From Actinomycetes bacterium (GTDB lineage Bacteria; Actinomycetota; CADDZG01; JAHWKV01): a stretch of DNA of 10,580 nt. The DNA is taken from the NCBI GenBank assembly GCA_029263035.1, contig JAJCYF010000045.1, forward strand, positions 1-10,580. The letters run 5' to 3'. Under the pieces are notes generated by a model. The model saw nothing but the letters and a program-made list of their open reading frames with translations, was not told the origin of the DNA and did not search any database. The position numbers and the translations under genes are program-made. This document shows, in pieces, positions 4,760 through 10,580 of the stretch (the first letter of the stretch is position 1; every line of letters begins with the position of its first letter).

Positions 4760-7621
4760 TCAAAGTGTCTCGTGCACCAAACCTCGCTGCGGGTCGTAGG
4801 CGACTCGGAAGGCTGCGGGGCCGTGCCGCAGCTCGGCGCTGCGGCCCTGGTCCAGGACCAGCACGAGCTGCCCGGACAGCAGCGGCGCCCTATCGAAGCT
4901 CGTGTAGTGGTTGCGCTCCAGCGCGGCGATCACTCCGTCGCCGACAGGGTTCATCTGGCTCATCGCCAACGGCAACCGCAGCGAGCACGCGGCAATCGTG
5001 CGGGCCAGTGCGCCCGGTACCTGGTCATCGAGCGGTATCTGCTGTCCGCCGTCGGAGTCGATCCACTCAGGCGTGAGCAAACCCCCGTCGCGGTCTTGTT
5101 GTACCACCAGGACCTCGATGGACTCCGCACCATCGCGGACTCTTCCTCCTGCACGTGGATCGGCGTCAGCGTCACCGACGCCTGCTTTCACCCAGGCGTC
5201 CAGTGTGGCCGTCAACCCACCAATCTCGGCCAAGAGGTACTCCCCGGCCTTGCCGCGCCGTCGGTAGTCGGAGTCTTCCTCGGCCTGTCGAGCGCGCCGC
5301 ATCTCCATTTGCCAGGTGTCCGGTCCGAGGGCGGTTGGCCCGTAGCCGGCCTGGACCAACGGGGAGATGTCCTCGGGCAAGCTCACGGTGTCCCGGTCGG
5401 TGAGCAAAGCGGCCGCCCGGAGCAGGGCGTGCTCGCTATACACCCGTTGACTCACCCGGACTGCGCGCACCGGGACGGCCGTCCACCCCTCAACTCCGAC
5501 CACCACGCATCGCGGCTCCCGTACCCGACCGGGCCGCGGCCGCTCGTGCCGATGGAGCCGGCCCATTCGCTGCAGGACCAGATCAATCGGCGCCAGGTCC
5601 GTCACCATCAGGTCGAAGTCGACATCCAGCGATTGCTCCACCACCTGGGACGCCACCACGATATGCCGGCTGGGGCGCTCGCAGCCTGATCCTGGCGGAC
5701 CAAAGCGCCGGAGTAGCCCCGCGTCCAGGCGGGCGCGGTCGCATGCCAGGAATCGGGAGTGCGCGACGGTGACCTGCTCCTCGCCGAACTCCGCGACCAG
5801 CCGGTCAGCCGTTTCCTGGACCCGGCCGACGGTGTTGCGGATGACCACCGCGCATCCTCCATCAGCCAGACGGTCCCGCAGCAGCGTCACCACCGTGTCC
5901 AGGTCGTCGGTGAGACGAACCAGCGTGACCTGCCGCGAATCCACGCCGGCGGCCACGGGACGAGGCGTGTGCCCGGTCGCCGTCACCATCGGATAGGCCG
6001 GATCGTCGGTAACAGCTCCCGTGCCGGTGTCGCGTCGGCCACCGGCGTACGCAGCCAACAACTCGGCACGCCGCGCTGCGGGCAGCGTGGCGGAGAGCAT
6101 GACCACCGGTGTGCCGTAAGCGCCCAGCCAGTGCAGCACCCGGTCGAGGTACCGCGACATGTACACGTCGTAGGCATGTACTTCGTCGATGATCACTACC
6201 TTGCCGGCCAACGCCAGATGTCGCAGCATGAGGTGACGGCTCTTGAGGCCGGCGAACAGCACCTGGTCCACGGTCCCGATCACGAACTGCGCGAGCGGCC
6301 CCTTCTTACGGCCACGCAGCCAATGGTGCGCGATCCCGGCCTGGTCATCAGCCTCCTCCACCCCCCGAACAGGTCCAGGCGAAGTCGCGGGTGTGCCGGC
6401 GCAGCACGACGCGTCGCCCACGCCGCGGATGTAGCCATCGCGCAGTAACCCTCGATACTCGTCGTTCAGGCTCGCGGTGCCGTGTGCCAGCGTCACGCTG
6501 GTGTTCGTGGGTCGGCCGGGCAGGGCACGCATCCACGCCAGCACGCGAGAGAACATCGCATCCGAGGTGGCGCGGGTTGGTAGAGCGACGAAGCATCCGT
6601 CTGCGCCCGATCGGGCCGCGAGCGCTTCTGCGGCCATCAGGGCGGCCTCGGTCTTGCCCTCCCCCATCGGCGCCTCGACGATAATCAGCCCCGGTTCCTC
6701 CTGCGCCAGGGCGACAGCGACTGTGGCCAGCTGCACCGGCCGGGCAACCTTGCCGAATCTTTGGGCGAACGTCGAACTCACGTCCTCGATCGGACGCGGA
6801 GACCACCGAGAGGGCAGGTCCAGCGCTGCCCATCCCCTGGCCAAGCGCGCTGCGGAGCGCTCCGGGTCCGGGTGTCGCGGTGCGTCGTATGCGGTGAGCA
6901 GCGGTTCGAGCGGGAACAGCTCGGCGTTGGAGGCGATCCAGTCCGCCATGATGACGATCGCTGTCAGCAACGCCTGCGTGGGGCGACCTAACAGCACGCC
7001 CTTGTACCGCCCAAGCGCCTGTGGGCCGCCGATCAACTCGGTCGCCCATCGCAGGACGGCCAGACGCGCTTGCTCCCACTCCTGACGGCCGGCCAGATCG
7101 GGTCGCTTGTCGACCAGCCCCAGTTCGGTACGGGAGGGGGGTACCCCGTGGTGTCCGCCGACGACGCACGCCAGTTGCGCGGCGGCACCCCGGAACTCGA
7201 ACCCCAGGTCGTCAGCCAGCCAGGAACGAACCCCCTGCTGGCCGACGTACTCATGCCGGATCTTCGAACGATTCGAGTCCTGCGCGAAGCGTGGGTCCAC
7301 CAGCAGCCCGTGCTCGCTCATCGCCTGCGCCAACTCGGGTGCTTGGACGGCAAACGCGGGGCTCGCCTTACCAACGTCATGCACGGCGCCGAGCCAGACC
7401 ACGATCCGGCGCGCATCGGAGGAATCGCCGCCGAGCGCCGCCGCGATTCGGGCGACAACCTGCGGTGACACCCAGTGGTCAAACAGCAGGCCGGCTACCC
7501 CCGCGGTATCGGCAAGATGGTCGTGCAGCGGCAACCACTCCGTCACAGCGCCGGTTGCCGGATCTCGGCCCGTCTTCGCCCACACGCTCAGCCACGCGTG
7601 TTGGCCGGCACCTCCCACCAC
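4760..7621 (-). CDS. cas3: Cas3, type I-E HD nuclease-helicase
   Basis: The protein is 953 aa from the GTG at 7621. The HD nuclease domain comes first: H33/H35 in LPLHDHL, the HD pair H81-D82 in VHDVGK, HEYVG, GGHHG (H157-H158) and an acidic D227 in MADW. The helicase follows: Walker A GEGKT (about 320-324), ALPTRAT, DEVHAYD (479-485), LSATLP (510-512) and the arginine-finger motif QRMGRLHRH (684-692). All catalytic motifs are intact. Cascade recruits Cas3 to an R-loop, where it nicks and reels in target DNA. A TTG at 7654 would give 964 aa, but GGAGGGG lies 8 nt before the GTG at 7621, so I prefer that. cas3 has its own 162-bp upstream region and is split from casA by 721 bp, suggesting separate control of nuclease and Cascade. 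Confidence 0.97.
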   Translation of the reverse strand: MVGGAGQHAWLSVWAKTGRDPATGAVTEWLPLHDHLADTAGVAGLLFDHWVSPQVVARIAAALGGDSSDARRIVVWLGAVHDVGKASPAFAVQAPELAQAMSEHGLLVDPRFAQDSNRSKIRHEYVGQQGVRSWLADDLGFEFRGAAAQLACVVGGHHGVPPSRTELGLVDKRPDLAGRQEWEQARLAVLRWATELIGGPQALGRYKGVLLGRPTQALLTAIVIMADWIASNAELFPLEPLLTAYDAPRHPDPERSAARLARGWAALDLPSRWSPRPIEDVSSTFAQRFGKVARPVQLATVAVALAQEEPGLIIVEAPMGEGKTEAALMAAEALAARSGADGCFVALPTRATSDAMFSRVLAWMRALPGRPTNTSVTLAHGTASLNDEYRGLLRDGYIRGVGDASCCAGTPATSPGPVRGVEEADDQAGIAHHWLRGRKKGPLAQFVIGTVDQVLFAGLKSRHLMLRHLALAGKVVIIDEVHAYDVYMSRYLDRVLHWLGAYGTPVVMLSATLPAARRAELLAAYAGGRRDTGTGAVTDDPAYPMVTATGHTPRPVAAGVDSRQVTLVRLTDDLDTVVTLLRDRLADGGCAVVIRNTVGRVQETADRLVAEFGEEQVTVAHSRFLACDRARLDAGLLRRFGPPGSGCERPSRHIVVASQVVEQSLDVDFDLMVTDLAPIDLVLQRMGRLHRHERPRPGRVREPRCVVVGVEGWTAVPVRAVRVSQRVYSEHALLRAAALLTDRDTVSLPEDISPLVQAGYGPTALGPDTWQMEMRRARQAEEDSDYRRRGKAGEYLLAEIGGLTATLDAWVKAGVGDADADPRAGGRVRDGAESIEVLVVQQDRDGGLLTPEWIDSDGGQQIPLDDQVPGALARTIAACSLRLPLAMSQMNPVGDGVIAALERNHYTSFDRAPLLSGQLVLVLDQGRSAELRHGPAAFRVAYDPQRGLVHETL

Positions 7622-7783
7622 GTCAGATTCCCCTCCGGTCAACGCCCGTGCCAAACCTATGTGTTCCGCAGCTCAGGGAACGTCATCAGTAGCGCCGATC
7701 ATGACGATCCGCTCCGCGCGCTCGTGGGCGGTCAACCTGAGAAGTCCCACTGTCCGCTCCGCGCACCCGTCGTATCGACACTG
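7622..7783 (-). promoter_or_regulatory. Upstream region of cas3 with direct repeats
   Basis: This gap separates the 111-aa gene from cas3. TCCGCTCCGCGC occurs twice (7708-7719 and 7753-7764), 45 bp apart from start to start. Between the copies the minus strand has TTGACC (7735-7730), a possible -35, but no convincing -10 at the right distance. A small palindrome, GACACTGTC (7777-7785), overlaps the upstream gene's stop. A cas3 promoter here is likely from layout alone. I see no strong terminator, so read-through from the WhiB-gene cluster is possible. Confidence 0.35.
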
Positions 7784-8119
7784 TCAGATGGGTTGGGTGC
7801 GCATCACGTTCAAGCGAACCTCAAGTTGCCCCGGCGGGCACTCGACGGCGAGGAGGTCCGCGCCGCTGCAGGTCAGCGCAAGGCGTTCGGCAGCCGCCCG
7901 GGTGGCTCGGTGATCGAGCTCGCCGGAGGCGGTGCGGCCGGCGAGCAGGAACGCGTGTGCGGTGTGGACGGTGATCGCGCATCCGGTGAGCGAGAGGTCG
8001 GCGGCGAGCTCGTCCATCAGCGCCGCGAGCGCCGACGCCCATCCCTCGGCTACTCCCAGCGCAGTTCCGGCGCCGAGGGTGCCACCTGAGCCAGGTCGGC
8101 TGATCGCCCAGTCCACCAT
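7784..8119 (-). CDS. Hypothetical protein, 111 aa
   Basis: The start is clear: an ATG at 8119 with AAGGAG 6-7 nt upstream. The protein begins MVDWAISRPGSGGTLGAGTA, then has a helical, alanine- and leucine-rich middle (GWASALAALMDELAADLSLT) and a later part with alternating hydrophobics (CAITVHTAHAFLLAG; LEVRLNVMRTQPI) that looks like beta strands. No membrane segment or known motif is seen, and I do not recognise the family. It is the last of four overlapping minus-strand genes that include a WhiB regulator, and its start overlaps the end of the preceding gene by 70 nt. It is followed by cas3 on the same strand after 162 bp, which leaves open a transcriptional link. Confidence 0.72.
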   Translation of the reverse strand: MVDWAISRPGSGGTLGAGTALGVAEGWASALAALMDELAADLSLTGCAITVHTAHAFLLAGRTASGELDHRATRAAAERLALTCSGADLLAVECPPGQLEVRLNVMRTQPI

Positions 8120-8730
8120 TGATAGCTCCTTCCGCCAGGTCTGTTCTCGATGGTCCGGCGCGGACTGAGCGCCTGCGAGCCTGTTCTCTCCGGGCTGGGG
8201 AGAACTCGGGTAGCTGTGGACAACCGGTGGAGGCCGGCCCGCAGGGGTGTGCGGGCCGGCCACCACCCCGACACGACGGCGGCGAGCTGGCGGTGCACGA
8301 GGTTCCACACCCGGCCGAGGGTGTGCCAGGCAACCTGGTCGCACACCTCGAAACCAACCGGGCCGACGTCGGCGCGCACGTGCGGCGGCCGGGCCACCCC
8401 GGGGCGTCCGGGTACCCATCCGGTGGTGCAGGGTGGACGACCACCGAGACGCACGACCGCCCCGACCAGACCGACCCGGACGGGCAGGTGCAGCCGGCTC
8501 GGACCGGCGATCTGCGGCAACGCGGCGGTGACCGGCCGGTTCTGCCTCCAGAGTTCGGCGACGTGCTGAACGAGGCAGGCATTGCGGACGTAGATCAGGA
8601 GCTCGCCGATGCGGATGCTGGCCTCCTGCTCGGGGGCGCCCAGGTGCTGGACGGTGATGTCGGTCGGAATCTCGCCGGCCACCCGGAGCGTGACGGAGGT
8701 GATCGTGCTGGCGTGCATGCAACTGGTCAT
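8050..8730 (-). CDS. Hypothetical protein, 226 aa
   Basis: The ATG at 8730 shares its A with the WhiB stop (TGATG), so it is probably translated by re-initiation. The first 70 or so residues, including SVTLRVAGEIPTDITVQHLG and IRIGELLIYVRNACLVQHVA, look like a folded beta/alpha domain. The middle has a CDQVAWHTLGRVWNLVHRQL helix. The last 50 residues are arginine- and proline-rich and run through the ribosome site of the next gene, so the natural C-terminus may be poorly constrained. No catalytic motif or membrane segment is visible, and I cannot name a family. The 70-nt overlap with the 111-aa gene is long; a frame error near the 3' end would be an alternative explanation. Confidence 0.62.
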   Translation of the reverse strand: MTSCMHASTITSVTLRVAGEIPTDITVQHLGAPEQEASIRIGELLIYVRNACLVQHVAELWRQNRPVTAALPQIAGPSRLHLPVRVGLVGAVVRLGGRPPCTTGWVPGRPGVARPPHVRADVGPVGFEVCDQVAWHTLGRVWNLVHRQLAAVVSGWWPARTPLRAGLHRLSTATRVLPSPERTGSQALSPRRTIENRPGGRSYQWWTGRSADLAQVAPSAPELRWE

Positions 8731-8984
8731 CAGGCCACCCGCCCGACCCGGTCGCTGGCCTGGTCGCGCAACAGGTTGCGGCGCTCGTTTGGGGTGAGAC
8801 CGCCAAGGACTCCGTGGGTCATGTCGCGGCGATGCAGGGCGTCGGTCAGGCAGTCCGCCCGGACAGGGCAGGCTGCGCAGACTCGGCGGGCGGCGCGTGG
8901 GGAGACGCCCACTTCGGGAAAGAACGTCTCGGGATCGGTCTGCGCGCACAGCGCCTCGTCCCGCCACTGGACGTCCGCGTTCAT
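8730..8984 (-). CDS. WhiB-family (Wbl) iron-sulfur transcription regulator
   Basis: The protein is 84 aa with the four Wbl cysteines: C13 in EALCAQ, then C36 and C39 in VCAACPVR, and C45 in DCL, which ligate a [4Fe-4S] cluster. DPETFFPEVG between the first and second cysteines is also a family trait. The turn motif is GVLGG (residues 59-63) rather than the usual GVWGG, so the tryptophan that normally contacts the primary sigma factor is leucine here. A basic ERRNLLRDQ end follows. Wbl proteins are found only in actinobacteria and their phages and mobile elements. The ATG at 8984 overlaps the upstream stop (TGATG); a GTG at 8987 is an alternative. Its targets are unknown. Confidence 0.93.
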   Translation of the reverse strand: MNADVQWRDEALCAQTDPETFFPEVGVSPRAARRVCAACPVRADCLTDALHRRDMTHGVLGGLTPNERRNLLRDQASDRVGRVA

Positions 8985-9160
8985 CACCGGTCACCCCCGT
9001 GTGCCGCTGTGGCCTCGGTCAGCTCGGCGAGTTCAGCGGCTTCGAGCCGGCGGATCTCCTCGGCCGGGGCGCCGGTGGTCGCGGCGTGGTGCAGCAAGGT
9101 GAACGTCTCGGTCCACATCGCGGGCTGGTCGTTGGTGTGCTGTTCGGTGACGCGGTTCAT
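8984..9160 (-). CDS. Small hypothetical protein, 58 aa
   Basis: The ATG at 9160 has a GGGGGG tract about 8 nt upstream, and the stop overlaps the WhiB start (TGATG), so the two are coupled. The product begins MNRVTEQHTNDQPAMWTETF and continues as an acidic helix (APAEEIRRLEAAELAELTEA) likely to form a coiled coil. No family is recognised. It is the first gene of the four-gene cluster. Its reading frame is embedded at the end of a long spurious open frame, so automatic callers might choose a start that is much too early. Confidence 0.7.
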   Translation of the reverse strand: MNRVTEQHTNDQPAMWTETFTLLHHAATTGAPAEEIRRLEAAELAELTEATAAHGGDR

Positions 9161-9515
9161 GTGCTGGCCCCCCTGCTGGGTTGCGTCGTTGTGGCCCCGA
9201 TTGGCGGGGCGGCGGGCATCGCCCTGCCGCCGTGCGGCGTCCCGGCATCGGCTGTAGAGGCTCCGCGCCCGGGGTTCTGGCTCGTCCGGGCCGGTGGACC
9301 GTGCGCTTTTTGCGGTTCGGCGGGGCGGATGGGCCAGGTTCCTGGGCGTGGAGGGGCGGCCGGTGCTAAGCCGGGGCCACCAAGGGCCAGCCCCGCCGCA
9401 GGCGGGCCCGGAGTGGTTCGCTCGGCCGGCCCGGCCCTGAGGGCGCACCCGACCCGACGCGCAAGGCGACGCGCCGGGGCTGCGCTTCACGATCGGCCTG
9501 GTCAGAGGTGTCACC
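9161..9515. other. Non-coding GC-rich divergent intergenic region (355 bp)
   Basis: This stretch separates the WhiB cluster from the plus-strand 191-aa gene. Open frames cross it on both strands, but none has a ribosome site or a protein-like composition. It must carry the promoters for both directions, although I see no clear -35/-10 pair. Small inverted repeats are present, such as CCCGCC/GGCGGG around GCA at about 9402-9416, and a GC-rich tract (9420-9480) with GACGCGC repeated. No tRNA or attachment site could be recognised. Confidence 0.5.
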
Positions 9516-10091
9516 GTGGGAGTTATGGGCAGCAGCGGGAAGTGGCCGGGCTGGTTGAAGGTGCCGACGGCGTCGATCGGTGATCTGTTGGCGTTGGCGT
9601 CGGTGCGGTTCGATCTGGACCGGGGCCGGTATCCGGCGGGAGTGATCGAGGCGGTCGCGTGGATCTTGGAGACCGGCCCGGGCCCGGGCACCGGCCGGAC
9701 GGAAAGCCCGCACGCCCGTGAGGTGGCGTGGTGTGAGATGTGCGCGGCGCAGCTGCACGCGATGGAGAACGACAACGAGCCACCCCCGCCGCTGCGGCAG
9801 GTGTGCACCGATCTGGGGGTGCGGTACGTGCCCGCGCGGACCGGGGACCCGGAGTTCGGGTTGGGCGCGTGGGCGACGCTGCGGTGGGCGATGGCGATCG
9901 AGCCGGGTCCGCCGATGCGGCTGCCGCTGCGCGCCCTGGACGGGCACCTGCTCGAGGAGGCCGAGATCGTGCCCACGCTGGTCGCGGGAGGCTGGCACCC
10001 GGCGGACGCCCAGGCAGAAGCAGCGGAGATGGTCGAGGACTCCCGCCGACTCGTCGCGCTGGTCAAGGCCACGACCGCGATCCCGGTCTGA
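9516..10091 (+). CDS. Hypothetical protein, 191 aa
   Basis: The GTG at 9516 has AGAGG 7 nt upstream; the ATG three codons later has its GGGAG only 2 nt away and is less likely. The product contains ASIGDLLALASVRFDLDRGR, a CxxC pair in WCEMCAAQLHAM (possible metal site, though no second pair is present), RQVCTDLGVRYVPARTGDPE, and a helical C-terminus (ADAQAEAAEMVEDSRRLVAL). There is no signal peptide or membrane segment. GC is very high at third positions, as expected for a real gene in this genome. I do not recognise the family. It ends at a strong hairpin shared with a convergent gene. Confidence 0.8.
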   Translation: MGVMGSSGKWPGWLKVPTASIGDLLALASVRFDLDRGRYPAGVIEAVAWILETGPGPGTGRTESPHAREVAWCEMCAAQLHAMENDNEPPPPLRQVCTDLGVRYVPARTGDPEFGLGAWATLRWAMAIEPGPPMRLPLRALDGHLLEEAEIVPTLVAGGWHPADAQAEAAEMVEDSRRLVALVKATTAIPV

Positions 10092-10118
10092 CCTGCCTGG
10101 CTACACCGCCCGGCACCC

Positions 10119-10157
10119 GGCGGCGCCCCCGAGACCGCGTGGCTCGGGGGCGCCGCC
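10119..10157. terminator. Bidirectional terminator, 15-bp perfect stem
   Basis: GGCGGCGCCCCCGAG (10119-10133) pairs perfectly with 10143-10157 around a 9-nt loop. It lies 28 nt after the stop of the plus-strand 191-aa gene and 43 nt after the stop of the convergent minus-strand gene, so it can serve both. There is no T run, as is common in actinobacteria. Confidence 0.8.
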
Positions 10158-10199
10158 ATGTCGACTCCACATCTCCTGGTCGGCCCTGGCCGGTACCGG

Positions 10200-10580
10200 T
10201 CAGACCCGCTCGTCGGCGGTGTCGTCCCCGGCCGTCGCGGCCTCGGCGTGGTCGCGGGTGCGCCAGGCGTTGATCCGGGAGGTCTGGGCCTGCTCGTCGG
10301 CGGCCTCGCGTTCGGCGTCGGCGGCGTTGCGGACCCGCATCTCGCCCAGGGCGCGGACCGCGCGGCGGGTCGAATCGGACATCTCCTGCGCGCTGGGCAC
10401 CCGCACGGTGTCCTCGTCGGCCGGGTCGGGCTCGGCGGCGGCGATCTCGCGCAGGTCGAGCAGATAACGCGGAACCACGAGTTCTTTGGCCCGTTCGGCC
10501 TCGTCCCGTCCGACCGGCTCACGGCCCGCCACCGGCCGGACGATCTCGTCGGACCCGGAATCGAGGTCAGGCTCGGCGGG
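10200..10580 (-). CDS. Hypothetical protein, C-terminal part, 5' end beyond the window
   Basis: 126 codons are open from the right edge to the TGA at 10200. A GTG at 10532 would give 110 aa, but it lacks a ribosome site and the frame stays open and protein-like before it (AEPDLDSGSDEIVRPV), so the gene probably begins outside. The visible part has ERAKELVVPRYLLDLREIAA, an acidic linker, RRAVRALGEMRVRNAADAER and a charged alanine-rich tail, suggesting helices or coiled coil. No motif allows a function to be named. It converges on the 191-aa gene. Confidence 0.65.
   Translation of the reverse strand, partial: PAEPDLDSGSDEIVRPVAGREPVGRDEAERAKELVVPRYLLDLREIAAAEPDPADEDTVRVPSAQEMSDSTRRAVRALGEMRVRNAADAEREAADEQAQTSRINAWRTRDHAEAATAGDDTADERV

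Noticed and set aside
4854..4865. A second seed match inside cas3: AGG PAM followed by ACCAGCACG, equal to spacer positions 1-9
   Set aside because: Pairing stops after position 9, it lies deep in the coding region, and a 9-nt match is not rare in 10 kb of GC-rich DNA. Chance is the simpler explanation.
4487..5689. Plus-strand 400-codon frame opposite the cas3 3' end
   Set aside because: Antisense shadow of cas3, whose motifs and codon use are unambiguous.
9366..9998. Minus-strand 210-codon frame
   Set aside because: Antisense shadow of the 191-aa gene with no ribosome site and an arginine-rich, unprotein-like composition.
8984..10522. Minus-strand 512-codon frame across the right side
   Set aside because: Low-complexity proline/arginine/serine shadow of the 191-aa gene and intergenic DNA; only its last 58 codons, with their own ribosome site, look like a gene.

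Overview
The window comes from a high-GC actinomycete. The GC-rich codons, GTG/TTG starts, a WhiB-family regulator and the actinobacterial form of the type I-E Cas proteins all point there. A Pseudonocardiaceae-like host is my guess, not something I can prove from this sequence.

Layout. The left two thirds is a type I-E CRISPR-Cas locus on the minus strand: cas3 (7621-4760), a 0.7-kb intergenic island, then the Cascade operon cse1/casA (4038-2383), cse2/casB (2386-1721), cas7e (1688-579) and cas5e (582 to the left edge, cut off). casA/casB and cas7e/cas5e are joined by 4-nt stop/start overlaps. cas6e, cas1, cas2 and any long CRISPR array would lie beyond the left edge; none is in the window. 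Right of cas3 is a second minus-strand cluster of four overlapping small genes (9160-7784): a 58-aa ORF, a WhiB-like Fe-S regulator, a 226-aa unknown and a 111-aa unknown. After a 355-bp GC-rich non-coding stretch come a plus-strand 191-aa unknown (9516-10091), a 15-bp-stem terminator, and the 3' end of a convergent minus-strand gene running off the right edge. Such clusters occur in actinomycete integrative elements, but no integrase, replication or transfer gene is visible.

The main discovery is in the cas3-casA island. On the plus strand, two degenerate type I-E repeats (about 4123-4153 and 4186-4214) flank exactly 32 nt. Cas6e-type cutting would release a canonical 61-nt crRNA (4146-4206: 8-nt handle, 32-nt spacer, 21-nt 3' handle). 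The first 20 spacer nt match 17 of 20 positions at 4064-4083, directly after an ATG PAM (4061-4063), with a perfect 7-nt seed and essentially no match beyond position 20. This site overlaps the predicted -10 region of the casA promoter. The layout is that of a CreR/CreA-type regulatory mini-CRISPR: a crRNA-like RNA guiding Cascade to its own promoter with a partial match, so that it represses rather than cuts. A 17-bp palindrome (4095-4111) holding the casA -35 sits between the two parts. Downstream of the mini-CRISPR are strong, mutually exclusive hairpins and a plus-strand gene for an 85-aa protein with two membrane helices.

How it may work together: free Cascade loaded with the mini-CRISPR RNA would shut the casA promoter. 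When real crRNAs are abundant, or Cascade is lost or inhibited, repression would ease. cas3 has its own upstream region and stands outside this loop.
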